Below, piece by piece: positions 51,008 to 60,599 of a stretch of DNA of 64,000 bases. Each line of letters starts with the position of its first letter. Within the stretch, counting starts at the first letter, position 1. The stretch spans positions 1-64,000 of the forward strand of contig NZ_PNFP01000023.1 of assembly GCF_002940685.1 (NCBI RefSeq), read 5' to 3'. A model generated the notes under the pieces. It saw nothing but the letters and a program-made list of their open reading frames with translations, was not told the origin of the DNA and searched no databases. This DNA is from Ensifer adhaerens (GTDB lineage: Bacteria; Pseudomonadota; Alphaproteobacteria; Rhizobiales; Rhizobiaceae). A program made the translations under genes and the position numbers.

Positions 51008-52309
51008 CTACCGAAGCGCTGTCGCTTCGGAATAGGGCGCCAAGGCAGTATCAATTGCGGCGAGGCAAAGGCTCCGCGCGCTCGGCTTGACGCGCCCCGA
51101 AACGACATCCGGATACAATCGGCCAAGATACTGGCTGATCAGCGTTTCCGGGATCGGGTTCGGAAGCTCTGCAAAAAGTTGATTAACGGCTTCAGCGGCT
51201 CGGCTGTCCGGCCAGTAGTAGCGGATCCGGTCGCTGTAGCTGAAGTGGCGCTGCAGGTGCTGCTCTTCTGGTGTGCCGCCATAATGGCTCGACCAATGAC
51301 CTGGATTGGCTTGCATGATGTCTTCCATGACCGCGGGAAGCCCAGTTGATGTAGCCGTACCGCCGATGGTTTGACGTATTGCAGCCAGCCCGTAGAGCGC
51401 TTCCCGAAGAGCGAAGGTCAGGCCGGGGCCCACCTTCAAAATCCCAAATCCGTCGTCAACCAAGCCGGATAGTTCCAACGCCGGCTGGTAGTCCGTCGAG
51501 TGTGCTTCGAACAGCAGACCCGGCATTTTATCGAGGGCCGAGATTAGGTTCGTTGCCCTATCAGGCTTGTAGAGTGCAACATCGGTGTTGCCGAACTCGA
51601 CGCCGGGCTGAACCACAATACCGATGACGCGCTCGAGGGCAGGTTCGGCGCCGGCCGACGTAAAGGCCGCTCGATGAACCGTGAGGGTTCTCAAAGCAGC
51701 TTCCGGGTGTGTGACCTCCAGTTCTTCCAAGGCGTGAGTGGCGCCTCCGGGTGGGGGTACCTCCGTTCCAATGATGTAGACCGGCGGTTTGCGGCCGGCA
51801 CGTTTTGCAGCGTCTTCGGCGGCTCTAGCCAACCGCGCTGCTCTTTCGGCTGTCAACGCATCCGTGAGCGCCCGCGGTTCTCCTGCGCAGCCCATCGATG
51901 TATCGAGATGCAGTTTCTCGAAGCCTGCCTCGACGTAGGACACTATCATTGCTTCGGCGCGTGTCATGGCCTCTTCCGCTGGAAGTCTTCTCCACGGGTT
52001 CGGGCCGAGATGATCGCCGCCAAGTATGATGTGGTTGGCGGGAAACGCGATGGCATCGGCGATCCGTTCGATGAAACGCCGAAAATCGGCCGGTGTCATG
52101 CCGGTGTATCCGCCCTCCTGATTGACCTGATTGCAGGTCGCCTCCAGCAGGAGTGCTCGACCCTCTCGAGCCGCGCGGCGCAACGCTGCCTCGACAACAA
52201 GAGGATGGGCGGAGCATACAGAGGTGATGCCCCTCGGTAGAGGCAGTGCTCTCGGCTCGATCAGCTTCGCCAAGGCGATCCGCCGGTTCTGATCAACGGC
52301 GTTCCTCAT
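51008..52309 (-). CDS. agaZ: GatZ/KbaZ/AgaZ family protein (tagatose-6-phosphate metabolism)
   Basis: 433 residues from ATG 52309, overlapping the agaS stop (ATGA). Signatures GITSVCSAHPLVVEAALRRA, LLLEATCNQVNQEGGYTGMT, ILGGDHLGPNPWRRLPAEEA and HLDTSMGCAGEP. The family is the non-catalytic aldolase subunit in E. coli; some alphaproteobacterial homologues are reported to epimerise tagatose-6-phosphate to fructose-6-phosphate. No GatY/AgaY aldolase is present, so the second role fits better here (inference). Confidence 0.88.
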   Translation of the reverse strand: MRNAVDQNRRIALAKLIEPRALPLPRGITSVCSAHPLVVEAALRRAAREGRALLLEATCNQVNQEGGYTGMTPADFRRFIERIADAIAFPANHIILGGDHLGPNPWRRLPAEEAMTRAEAMIVSYVEAGFEKLHLDTSMGCAGEPRALTDALTAERAARLARAAEDAAKRAGRKPPVYIIGTEVPPPGGATHALEELEVTHPEAALRTLTVHRAAFTSAGAEPALERVIGIVVQPGVEFGNTDVALYKPDRATNLISALDKMPGLLFEAHSTDYQPALELSGLVDDGFGILKVGPGLTFALREALYGLAAIRQTIGGTATSTGLPAVMEDIMQANPGHWSSHYGGTPEEQHLQRHFSYSDRIRYYWPDSRAAEAVNQLFAELPNPIPETLISQYLGRLYPDVVSGRVKPSARSLCLAAIDTALAPYSEATALR

Positions 52310-53259
52310 GCCAAGGTCACCACTTTGGTCAGATGACGCGGGGAAACGGTGTCGATCCGCCTCCACTGCGCGGCGCGTTCGCCAAGGACTTGCAAGACAG
52401 GCAGGAAGACGAGGCAGACCAATGAAGGATCGACGTCGACGGGAAGCTCAAAGTCGCCCGGGCCGCCCAGGCCGACGACAAATGCCCCCTTTTCGCGCAA
52501 TTCCATGACGAGTTTGGTTTCTGCTTCCTTCTGGTCAGCGCTATAGAGCATGATAACCGCGGTCTCGCTGTCAACGAGGCTGATCGGCCCGTGGCGGTAT
52601 TCAAGGGGATGAAATGCCTGTGTCAGCACCTGGCTCATTTCCATCAGTTTGAGAGCGCCTTCCGATGCGATCCCGTAGAGAGCACCGCCGCCCAAGAAAA
52701 CAACGTGAGACCGCTCATGAACGCGCGTGGGTAATGACGCATTAAGAGTTTTTGCCAGCGCTTTCGCCGAAGTGGGGATCGAGCTGGGGACATCCTGGCC
52801 AATCATCTGCATACCGAGAAGCAGCATGAGGCTTGCGGATGCTGTCATAACGATCCCTTCATCTGGATGGGTAGCAGCCGCGACGACCTCATCGCAGCTC
52901 TTGGCAAGCGAGCTCTCCGATTCCACTGTCAGTCCCGTGACGAAGGCGCCGTTAGCACGGCTTTTTTGCGCTGCGGCTACGGTTTCAGTCGTTTCGCCAC
53001 TGCGAGAGATGGCGACGACATGTGTCTTCGTCCAGTCGGGCCAGAAAAGCGACGGGCGATTGAACCACTCGGCGCCCGGCACAGCGATCGCCCGGCGCCC
53101 GGCGCCGTTTGCAAAGGCTGCCAGTGACTGTGCGAGGTAGTAGGAGGTGCCGCAGCCGACATAGACCAGGAGATCGGTCCTTTGCGTGACGTTGTTCGAA
53201 CCGATTGCCTTTTCCCAGTATGCGAACTGCTCGAAAATCACCTGTTCTGTCGTGTTCAT
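52306..53259 (-). CDS. agaS: AgaS-type SIS-domain sugar isomerase/deaminase
   Basis: 317 residues. Two SIS domains: YVGCGTSYYLAQSLAAFANG, VVAISRSGETTETVAAAQKS, VVFLGGGALYGIASEGALKL and AFHPLEYRHGPISLVDSETA. Family members interconvert galactosamine-6-phosphate and tagatose-6-phosphate or act as related deaminases. Coupled to agaZ by ATGA; 12 bases follow the permease gene. Confidence 0.9.
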   Translation of the reverse strand: MNTTEQVIFEQFAYWEKAIGSNNVTQRTDLLVYVGCGTSYYLAQSLAAFANGAGRRAIAVPGAEWFNRPSLFWPDWTKTHVVAISRSGETTETVAAAQKSRANGAFVTGLTVESESSLAKSCDEVVAAATHPDEGIVMTASASLMLLLGMQMIGQDVPSSIPTSAKALAKTLNASLPTRVHERSHVVFLGGGALYGIASEGALKLMEMSQVLTQAFHPLEYRHGPISLVDSETAVIMLYSADQKEAETKLVMELREKGAFVVGLGGPGDFELPVDVDPSLVCLVFLPVLQVLGERAAQWRRIDTVSPRHLTKVVTLA

Positions 53260-53271
53260 GTTGTCTCCGGA

Positions 53272-54129
53272 TTATTTGACCGAACCGGCCAGCAGACCGC
53301 TGACGAGGTATCGATTGAGGAAAATGACGACGAGGGCAGGAATGACGATCGCGATTGATCCGCTTGCCGTGATCAGCCCGTAGTCGATGAAATTCTTGGT
53401 GACGAATTCGGGGATCAACACCGTCAGGGGCTTGGTGGCCTGCGGTGAGACGATAAGGGGAACCAAGTACTGGCCCCAGGCTCCCAGAAAGGTAAGGATG
53501 GCTGCCGCCGTTAAGCCCGGGCCTGCCAGCGGAAGCACAATATTGAAGAATATGTAGAGGCGCCCAGCACCGTCGAGCTGGGCTGCTTCCTCAAGCGCCA
53601 GCGGGAGCGCATCAAAGACGCTACGCAAAAGCCAGAGCGAGAGCGGCAGATATGCCGAGACATAGATCAAGGCGACACCGACATAGGTGTCGACCAGATG
53701 CATCTTGATCATGATCTGATAGAGAGGGATCAGGATCGCGTAAGCGGGGATTGCGAGCGTGGCAACCACGGCGGCAAACAGAACCCGACGGCCCGGGAAC
53801 TGAATCCGGGTGAAGGCGTAGGCTCCAAGCGAGGAGATCGCAACGCACAAGAGCGTGGCTGCTGCAGAGGTGACGACGCTGTTGAAGAGGGCCGCACGAA
53901 ACTGTCTCCAGACTTCGACACCGCCGATCCGGGCAATGTTAATACCCAGAAGGCGCGAATAGTGGTCCAGCGTGAGATTTTGCGGGAAGAAGTTGATCGG
54001 CCGCACCGAGAAATCTTCTGTCGGCGTTACGGAGCTGATGATCGTCCAATAGATCGGACCCAGGGACCAGATGAGCAGGAGGGCGACCCCGGTCCAAATC
54101 AGCAAGCGGTAAGAGAGGCTGTATTTCAT
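53272..54129 (-). CDS. Sugar ABC transporter permease (MalG type)
   Basis: 285 residues with six membrane spans and the EAA loop EEAAQLDGAGRLYIFFNIVL PLAGPG area (EAAQLDGAGR, LPLAGPGL). N-terminal span SYRLLIWTGVALLLIWSLGP. Start overlaps the first permease stop. Works with the MalF-type partner. Confidence 0.93.
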   Translation of the reverse strand: MKYSLSYRLLIWTGVALLLIWSLGPIYWTIISSVTPTEDFSVRPINFFPQNLTLDHYSRLLGINIARIGGVEVWRQFRAALFNSVVTSAAATLLCVAISSLGAYAFTRIQFPGRRVLFAAVVATLAIPAYAILIPLYQIMIKMHLVDTYVGVALIYVSAYLPLSLWLLRSVFDALPLALEEAAQLDGAGRLYIFFNIVLPLAGPGLTAAAILTFLGAWGQYLVPLIVSPQATKPLTVLIPEFVTKNFIDYGLITASGSIAIVIPALVVIFLNRYLVSGLLAGSVK

Positions 54130-55046
54130 CAGTCGAACCGTGTGTTGTGATAGACGCGAAGGACGTAAATGAGCGAGACGAGAAGCGAGGCAAAGGTGAT
54201 GACCACTGAAAGCGCCATCCCGTAGGAAAAGTGGAGGTTCTGGAACGTCTCGAGATAGATCTGCACGAGGATAGGACGGGTTTCGAGGCTAGACCCGGCA
54301 AGCACCCAGGCTTCATCGAACAGGTTGAAGGCATTCACGGTCGCATTGGTCATGGCGACCGCTATTGCGCTGCGAACGAGCGGAATCGTGATGAGGCAAA
54401 ACATCTGGGTGCGTGTCGCTCCGTCGATCCGTGCGGCTTCATAGAGGTGGCTGGGAATACTCTGCATTGCCGCCAGAACGATGACGATCGTCAGGGGCAT
54501 CATGCGCCAGACATGGACGACAGTGACGGCAATAATGGCACTCGTTCGGTCGTTGAACCAAACGTGGTTGTCGAAAGGCAGCCCTAAAGCCGAGAGGATA
54601 CCGTTGAGAAGACCTGCGCCCGGCTGGTAGATCCACAGCCAGATCACGGAGTTGACCACACCCGGCAGGGCCCAAGGCAGAATGACCGCTGCCAGTATCC
54701 ATTGCCGCCCAACTTTGACCTGATTGATCAGTGCCGCCGCGAGAACGCCGAATACCGTCTCGGTAATGACGGCGAGGGCTACATAGATCAGGGTATTCGC
54801 CCAAGTGGTTGCCAACATGCCGTCGGAGAGCATGCGGGTGTAATTATCCAGCCCGACGAAGGGTGCCCCCGCCTGCATCGGATTGACCCTATGCAGGCTG
54901 TCCCAAAGCGTGCGGCCCATCGGGTAGAAGACGAGGGTCGCCATGGTGATGCCAATGGGCGCGACGAGTAGCACGCCGAGGCTAGTGTCGGCATTGAAGC
55001 CGACACCCCGCTTTCTTGCTGGCCGTCCAATGGTGACAGCGGTCAT
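54129..55046 (-). CDS. Sugar ABC transporter permease (MalF type)
   Basis: 305 residues, first membrane span LLVAPIGITMATLVFYPMGR, EAA loop YEAARIDGATRTQMFCLITI. ATG overlaps the binding-protein stop. Together with the MalG-type permease and UgpC-type ATPase forms an importer of the CUT1 class, which takes oligosaccharides or amino sugars. Confidence 0.93.
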   Translation of the reverse strand: MTAVTIGRPARKRGVGFNADTSLGVLLVAPIGITMATLVFYPMGRTLWDSLHRVNPMQAGAPFVGLDNYTRMLSDGMLATTWANTLIYVALAVITETVFGVLAAALINQVKVGRQWILAAVILPWALPGVVNSVIWLWIYQPGAGLLNGILSALGLPFDNHVWFNDRTSAIIAVTVVHVWRMMPLTIVIVLAAMQSIPSHLYEAARIDGATRTQMFCLITIPLVRSAIAVAMTNATVNAFNLFDEAWVLAGSSLETRPILVQIYLETFQNLHFSYGMALSVVITFASLLVSLIYVLRVYHNTRFD

Positions 55047-56299
55047 TGCGCCATCGCCCGTTTTGCCGCCTCGGCAATGCTTTCGACAGCCTGCTCGACC
55101 GTCATTTCGCCCTTGGCTGCACTGTTGATCGCCGTGTTCACGCCGCTTGAAAATTGAGGATACCAGGGCGGCGTGCCTTGTGGAAAAAGCGCTCCAGCGG
55201 ATTTCGATTGCGCAACGAGCACATCTCCGCTTTGGAGCTTGCCTTCGGCGTTGAGTTCGGACAGAGCAGACGTTCGGGTTGGCAGGAAGCCGTTCGCTAA
55301 GTTCTTCTTTTGGTACTCTTTGCTCGTGAACCAGTTCACGAAGGCGATGGCCGCCTCCTTGTTGGCGGAGACCTTCGGTATTGCGAGCGCCTCCGGAAGG
55401 CCAAAGCTGCGGGTCTCGCCGCTTTCGGTCGGCACCAGGATCGCTTGGATCTGACCTGCCACCAACGACCGGTTGGGATCATTCATCTGGCTCAGACGGC
55501 CGGGTTCACCTGAAATCATGATGCTCGTAAGACCCTGAGCGAACAGGCTCTCGTTGATCTGGATATCCTTGAGACCGGTGGAGGCTGGATCGACAAGCCC
55601 TTGGTTCAGCAACATCAATTCGAATGCAAGCGCCTTGTAGCCGGCGGAGTCCGGCTTGGTGAAAAGAGGGTTGAAGTCCTTGTCGAACAGTTCTCCACCG
55701 AAGGCCTTTGTCAAAAGATACCAACTGGTCGATGCACCTTCAGTCGCCGAGAGTGGTAAACCGACGGGATATGTCGAAATGCCTTTTGCCTTGATTTGCT
55801 TTGCCGCTGCTACGAGTTCGTCCAGGGTCTTGGGCATCTGCGCAATGCCCGCATCGGCAAAGTGCTTCTTGTTGACGAGCATGACGCGGAAGTCGTTAGT
55901 GTAGGGTATTCCGAGCAGTTTGCCGTCGACCGTGAAGATCTTCGCAACTCCGATATCGCGGATCGTTTCTGCATCGATCACGTCGTTGAGCGGCATGTAC
56001 CATTCGGCGGCGCTGAACTGTCCCGTCCATGACCAGTCGAATTCGGTGACGTCGGCAGGCGGCGTTTCAGCGACGAGCGCCGTAACTAACCTCGAGCGGA
56101 TGTCGTCCCACGACAGGGTTTGCAGATCGACATGGATACCGGTTTCGTCTTCAAACTCCGCGGCGATGTCTGCTCTCTGAGGCGAGGGCATCAGCACGGT
56201 AATCGAGGCGCCAGCGAGCGGTTTGGATTCCTGCGCGAGCGCTGGCAAAGCGATAGCCAGCGCGCCGGAGGCAAGCAGTGACAAGATAATTCTACGCAT
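55043..56299 (-). CDS. Sugar ABC transporter substrate-binding protein
   Basis: 418 residues from ATG 56299, with AAGGAAGG before it; earlier in-frame sequence lies in the kinase end. Signal peptide ending ALPALAQ; CUT1-type fold: SITVLMPSPQRADIAAEFED, DVTEFDWSWTGQFSAAEWYM, SADKEAA-like SANKEAAIAFVNWFTSKEYQ. Captures the sugar in the periplasm. The specific ligand is not readable; nearby agaS, agaZ and kinase suggest a galactosamine-type sugar. Confidence 0.92.
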   Translation of the reverse strand: MRRIILSLLASGALAIALPALAQESKPLAGASITVLMPSPQRADIAAEFEDETGIHVDLQTLSWDDIRSRLVTALVAETPPADVTEFDWSWTGQFSAAEWYMPLNDVIDAETIRDIGVAKIFTVDGKLLGIPYTNDFRVMLVNKKHFADAGIAQMPKTLDELVAAAKQIKAKGISTYPVGLPLSATEGASTSWYLLTKAFGGELFDKDFNPLFTKPDSAGYKALAFELMLLNQGLVDPASTGLKDIQINESLFAQGLTSIMISGEPGRLSQMNDPNRSLVAGQIQAILVPTESGETRSFGLPEALAIPKVSANKEAAIAFVNWFTSKEYQKKNLANGFLPTRTSALSELNAEGKLQSGDVLVAQSKSAGALFPQGTPPWYPQFSSGVNTAINSAAKGEMTVEQAVESIAEAAKRAMAQ

Positions 56300-56327
56300 G
56301 TTCCCTTCCTTCGTTGTTATTGAGGCT

Positions 56328-57290
56328 TCACATTCTAGACTGCGCAGTCGCCGCCATTGCGGATGCGGCGGTATGCCCGAGCCAGCCATCATCCAACGGC
56401 CAACCGAGGTTTTGGGCGGCCGCCAGAAGAGCACCGCCGATAGGGGGAAGTTTCGGCGTTTCCGCTACCTTGCCGAGCCGGCGCTCCAGTGCGTCGAGGA
56501 GGCGCGTGCTAGAGAACGTGCCACCCGCATAGGTCCATCCAGTGCCTGCCTCGCAGTGTTCGGCAATCGCTTTATGGTGCTTTGCAAGTTCCTCCGCGGC
56601 GCGCTCGATCAACCCGATCGCTCCCTGGTCGCCGGCCTGTGCCGCGCAATCAACGAGCGTCGCCAACGCAGCGATACTCGAACGGGGTTTTTCAAGGCCG
56701 CTGACCCAGCCGCCCAAAGCATCCATCGGATCTGCAGGATCGAGTTCGAGATGTCGGAAGATGATGTCCGCCAGCGCGGTCACCTGTGAGCGCCCATCCA
56801 GGCTCTGGCTGACGAGATTGAGGGCCAGACGGCCGATCCAGTAGCTGCTCCCTTCGTCACCGATAACATCGCCCCATCCGCCCGCGCGGGCAAGGTGCCC
56901 GCCGGCATTCCTTGCCCAGGCCATGGATCCGGTTCCAGAAAGGAGGAGAATGCCTGGCCGACCAGCGAAGGCGCCGAGATGAGCGGCGTCCACATCATTC
57001 AGGATGGTTGTCCGCGTAGCGGGAAACGCCTTCACGATCGCCGCTTCCTGAAGACGGGACAGATGCGAGACCTCGCCGTAAGCAGGCAGCGCTGCCGCGA
57101 CTGATGCGAGGTTGCGCTCATGGCGAAACGGTGCGATGTTCCGCTCAAGTTCGGTCAGCCACTCCGCATTGTCCATCGGATTGACGCCTCCGCCCAAAGC
57201 AGTGCGCAAGATCCCGCCGCTCTTGTTAGCAAGAGCGACAAGCACCTTGCTCCCGCCGCCATCGATTCCGAGGATCAACTCGTCGCTCAT
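56328..57290 (-). CDS. BadF/BcrA-type sugar (amino-sugar) kinase
   Basis: 320 residues from ATG 57290, overlapping the deoR stop (ATGA). ASKHA-fold motifs: LILGIDGGGSKVLVALANKS (phosphate 1), GILLLSGTGSMAWARNAGGH and GGWGDVIGDEGSSYWIGRLA, WTYAGGTFSSTRLLDALERR. Related to N-acetylglucosamine kinases. Expected to phosphorylate the imported amino sugar before AgaS. Confidence 0.88.
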   Translation of the reverse strand: MSDELILGIDGGGSKVLVALANKSGGILRTALGGGVNPMDNAEWLTELERNIAPFRHERNLASVAAALPAYGEVSHLSRLQEAAIVKAFPATRTTILNDVDAAHLGAFAGRPGILLLSGTGSMAWARNAGGHLARAGGWGDVIGDEGSSYWIGRLALNLVSQSLDGRSQVTALADIIFRHLELDPADPMDALGGWVSGLEKPRSSIAALATLVDCAAQAGDQGAIGLIERAAEELAKHHKAIAEHCEAGTGWTYAGGTFSSTRLLDALERRLGKVAETPKLPPIGGALLAAAQNLGWPLDDGWLGHTAASAMAATAQSRM

Positions 57291-58081
57291 GCTCTCGCTC
57301 CGATCGGCGCGAACGTCGTGTCCACACCGAGCTCCGAAAACTGAGTACGCCACTGCGCCGTAATGCCCGTATCGGTGACAAGCTTTGCAACGTTGAGCGG
57401 GGCGACCTTGTAAGTTGCCATCATCCCGAACTTTGACGAGTCCGCCAGGAGGTAGCGGTTGGCCGAGCGGTTAAGCATGCAACGGTTAAGGCTCGCCTCC
57501 GCACTGTCCACACTATAGATCGCGCCGTCGGGGCTCACCGCACTCGCCCCCAAGAAGAGTTGGTCAAGCCAAATAGCTTCCAACATCGCCTCCGCCTGTG
57601 GGCCTAGGAGGGAGGCGTTTTCGCTGCGCAACTGTCCGCCCAAAAGGACGACTTCAAGATCGGGAACGTTCAGGAATTCCTGAGCGACGATCAAGCCATT
57701 GGTAAAGATGCGCAATGGCATGGGGTTGAGGCGAATAAGCCGTGCGAGTTGGAGAACAGTCGTGCCGGCATCCAGGAAAACCGTCGTGCGTGGCGAAAGT
57801 AGTTGGTAGGCAGCGTTGGCGATGGCGCGTTTTGCGGAAAGCTGACGTTTCTCGCGCTCCTGGAAGGCCATTTCCACCGACGAGCCATCCGCGATCCGGG
57901 CGCCGCCGTGCACGCGATCGATGACACCATCATGCTCAAGAACCTGCAGGTCGCGCCGGACCGTGGCGAGGGACGCTCCGACCGCATCCGCGAGGTCCTG
58001 GATTGTCGAGAAGCCATTCGCGTAAAGGTGGCTACGGATGGCATCCAGACGATCAGACTTTATCCCGCCGTTTTGACTCAT
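57287..58081 (-). CDS. DeoR-family repressor of the galactosamine-type operon
   Basis: 264 residues. N-terminal HTH RLDAIRSHLYANGFSTIQDL, ADAVGASLATVRRDLQVLEH, VHGGARIADG, then the sugar-phosphate sensor domain (FLDAGTTVLQLARL, VVLLGGQLRSENASLLGPQA, FLGASAVSPDGAIYSVDSAE). Typical of AgaR-like regulators sensing a sugar phosphate. First gene of an operon running to the ABC ATPase at 49877. Confidence 0.92.
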   Translation of the reverse strand: MSQNGGIKSDRLDAIRSHLYANGFSTIQDLADAVGASLATVRRDLQVLEHDGVIDRVHGGARIADGSSVEMAFQEREKRQLSAKRAIANAAYQLLSPRTTVFLDAGTTVLQLARLIRLNPMPLRIFTNGLIVAQEFLNVPDLEVVLLGGQLRSENASLLGPQAEAMLEAIWLDQLFLGASAVSPDGAIYSVDSAEASLNRCMLNRSANRYLLADSSKFGMMATYKVAPLNVAKLVTDTGITAQWRTQFSELGVDTTFAPIGARA

Positions 58082-58198
58082 CGCGCCGCACTCCCTAAAA
58101 ATTCGTATTGCGTCACATTTGCATCACACAAGATCATAGTCAATCAAGTTTTTGATCGTTTATGATTTTTGATGAGAAAAGTTCCCAAAAATGAGAAA
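58082..58198 (-). promoter_or_regulatory. Promoter region of the deoR operon
   Basis: AT-rich gap before the DeoR gene. On the minus strand it holds repeated TGATC/GATCA-type words (GATCAAAAACTTGATTGACT), which could be DeoR half-sites and include a TTGACT -35-like hexamer. Not resolved further. Confidence 0.4.
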
Positions 58199-58221
58199 GC
58201 GCCTCCCGGTGAGGAAGGCGC
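58199..58221 (-). terminator. Terminator after the GH4 gene
   Basis: On the minus strand GCGCCTTCC / GGGAGGCGC pair into a nine-base stem (one G-U) with loop TCACC, followed by TTTCTCATTTTTGG. Lies 29 bases after the GH4 stop; separates it from the deoR operon. Confidence 0.75.
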
Positions 58222-58249
58222 CTGTGCCGAAAGTGTCCGAAGGGTTTGC

Positions 58250-59566
58250 TCAGCGATACTGCGGCAGGAGATTTCCATGCCGTTCGATCAGCTCGTCGAC
58301 TAGGCTCCAGATCTGATCGGGAGAGAGTTCGGCCGACGTGTGCGGATCGAGGAGAGCAGCCTGATAGATACGGTCGCGGTTTTTGGTGAGCGCGGCTTCC
58401 ACCGTGAGTTCCTGCACCGATACGCTCAGCTTCATCACCGCGGCCAGTTGCGTGGGTACCCGTCCGATCCGGATCGGCTGGATTCCATTCCGGTCGACAT
58501 GGCACGGCACTTCAACAATGCATTCAGGAGGGAGGTTTTCGATCAGCCCATTGTTCGGAACGTTGCCGTATATGAGCGCAGGCTTGCCGGTCGTCGCTGC
58601 ATGGATGATGCCGGCGGCATATTCATTGCTCCGGCAGACCTCGATGGGGCTGTCTCCCTCGAGATCCTTGCGAAGGGCGTGCCAATCGGCGATCTGCACC
58701 TCGCATCTGCGGATGTATTCATCAAGGGGAATGTTCAGTTTGCCAATGAGCTCGGGCTGGCGTTCCTTGATGTACCATGACGTGTATTCCGAGAAATGCT
58801 CACTGGATTCGGTCACAAAATGGCCAAGTCTCATCAGGGCGTCGAAACGGACTCGATCGTCTGAAGGTACGCGCCCTTCTTCGGCGAGCGCCTTCAGGCA
58901 AGGATAGAGGTCCTCGCGTTTGCCATCGGAATGCAGCTTCTCGTATTTTAGGAAGAAGGCGACGTGGTTGATGCCCGCTGATAGGTAGTTGATATTGGCG
59001 ATGTTCTCACCTAGGCATGTCGCCAGATGGGAGGCCGTATGCTGTACACTGTGGCACAGGCCCACCGTTCGGATGCCGGGCGTCAGTTCCTTGATGGCCC
59101 AGCAATTAATGGCCATCGGGTTGACGTATTGCATTAGCAGAGCATCGGGACAAACCTGCTCCATATCCCGGCAAATCGCCTCAAGCACCGGGATGGTCCG
59201 AAGTCCTCGGAAAATGCCGCCAATCCCGAGAGTGTCGGCGATGGTTTGCCTGAGGCCGTATTTTTTGGGTATTTCGAAATCGGTCACCGTGGCCGGCTTG
59301 TAACCGCCGACCTGCATCATCAAAATCACGAAATCCGCGCCCCGCAAGGCATCGCGCCGATCTAGCGTCGCTTCAATTCTCACCGTTTCGAGATTGAGGG
59401 CCTCGCAAATGCGCCGCGCCACGATTTCGGACGTCCTGAGGCGTTCTGCATCAATATCGAAGAGGCTGATGACGTAGTCGTGGTCGGATGAGGTGGATAG
59501 AACATCCCCTAGGATGTTCTGCGCAAAGACGGTGCTCCCCGCACCGACGAGGCAAATCTTAGGCAT
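58250..59566 (-). CDS. melA: GH4-family alpha-galactosidase (MelA type)
   Basis: 438 residues. NAD-binding ICLVGAGSTVFAQNILGDVL, family signature LRGADFVILMMQVGGYKPAT, MQYVNPMAINCWAIKELTPG, and the metal-site residues in TVGLCHSVQHT and INHVAFFLKYE. GH4 enzymes use NAD+ and Mn2+ and act on intracellular (often phosphorylated or free) alpha-galactosides or alpha-glucosides; MelA is the closest type by motif. Divergent from an AraC regulator, which likely controls it. Confidence 0.88.
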   Translation of the reverse strand: MPKICLVGAGSTVFAQNILGDVLSTSSDHDYVISLFDIDAERLRTSEIVARRICEALNLETVRIEATLDRRDALRGADFVILMMQVGGYKPATVTDFEIPKKYGLRQTIADTLGIGGIFRGLRTIPVLEAICRDMEQVCPDALLMQYVNPMAINCWAIKELTPGIRTVGLCHSVQHTASHLATCLGENIANINYLSAGINHVAFFLKYEKLHSDGKREDLYPCLKALAEEGRVPSDDRVRFDALMRLGHFVTESSEHFSEYTSWYIKERQPELIGKLNIPLDEYIRRCEVQIADWHALRKDLEGDSPIEVCRSNEYAAGIIHAATTGKPALIYGNVPNNGLIENLPPECIVEVPCHVDRNGIQPIRIGRVPTQLAAVMKLSVSVQELTVEAALTKNRDRIYQAALLDPHTSAELSPDQIWSLVDELIERHGNLLPQYR

Positions 59567-59667
59567 TTCGATCTCCTGATGATCAACGTCGCCATTCGTA
59601 TGCCTATTTTATAACGGAATTTCTTCCTGCTATTGATATACTTATTCCCGAATCAAAGCGAGCAGGC
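59567..59667. promoter_or_regulatory. Divergent promoter region of GH4 gene and AraC regulator
   Basis: 101 bases between divergent starts, AT-rich near 59605-59650 (TATTTTATAACGGAATTTCT). Arrangement as in melR-melA; operators not resolved. Confidence 0.45.
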
Positions 59668-60519
59668 ATGCGAGAAGCTTCCCCCAAGGCGGGCGAGTGG
59701 GGCGAGTCGCCCCGCTCCTTCCTGATCGAGCGCCACGTCGCTGATGCGATGCGGGCCACCCATTGGCACGATCACATTGAAATCAATCTGCTGCTCAACG
59801 GCAGCATGACCTATCTTTTCAATGGGCGACATGCGCACGTAGAGGCGGGTCGCACTGCTCTCTTCTGGGCTGCGATCCCTCATCAGTCGATCTTCGTAAC
59901 ACCAGAAGCACACCTGATCTGCATTTATCTTCCCCTTGCCGATTTTCTGGCTCTCCCGATTGATAAGACGTCGCGTCAGGCGATCATGCAGGGCGCATTC
60001 GTAGTGCAACAAACGCGAAAGGACATGATGTCACTTCTTGCCGCGCAGTGGAGCGAGGAATGGGTATCCGGGAGTAATTTGCGGCGCCAATTGGTTTTTG
60101 ATGAAGTGAAATTGGCCGTCCGTCGACTCATCCTCGATCAGTCAGACAATCAGGGCTCAGCCAAGCAATCCGGACCGCCGGCGAACCCCGCTATCCGGCA
60201 TGCGCAAGTACTGACGGAGCTGATCAATGCACATTTCGCTGAAGTTTTGACGCTGACGTCGCTCTCAAAGCTCGCGAACGTCCACCCGACCACGGCAAAC
60301 CGAGCTTTTCGAGATGTATTGGGAATTACCGCAATGGAGTATCTGACCCGATATCGGCTCGCGCGTGCCATGCAAAGACTTGCAGAAACAGATGATCCAA
60401 TCGTGGAAATTGCCCACGAGAGCGGTTTTGGATCGAACACACGTTTTTACGATGTATTTAAGCAGCGTACTGGTACGACGCCACGGCAGTTCCGGCTTGG
60501 TACCCGGTCCTCGGATTAG
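59668..60519 (+). CDS. AraC-family regulator, MelR-like
   Basis: 283 residues. N-terminal cupin sensor (THWHDHIEINLLLNGSMTYL, AGRTALFWAAIPHQSIFV) and C-terminal pair of AraC HTHs: EVLTLTSLSKLANVHPTTAN, IVEIAHESGFGSNTRFYDVF then TGTTPRQFR. Divergent from the GH4 gene and probably activates it on alpha-galactosides. Confidence 0.9.
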   Translation: MREASPKAGEWGESPRSFLIERHVADAMRATHWHDHIEINLLLNGSMTYLFNGRHAHVEAGRTALFWAAIPHQSIFVTPEAHLICIYLPLADFLALPIDKTSRQAIMQGAFVVQQTRKDMMSLLAAQWSEEWVSGSNLRRQLVFDEVKLAVRRLILDQSDNQGSAKQSGPPANPAIRHAQVLTELINAHFAEVLTLTSLSKLANVHPTTANRAFRDVLGITAMEYLTRYRLARAMQRLAETDDPIVEIAHESGFGSNTRFYDVFKQRTGTTPRQFRLGTRSSD

Positions 60520-60599
60520 TCTCGTCTTGGAAACCACTTCGCAGCTTTACTCTTCACCTGTGAGCGGATCGCATAGGCGAGAGTGCTGACGCATATCCC

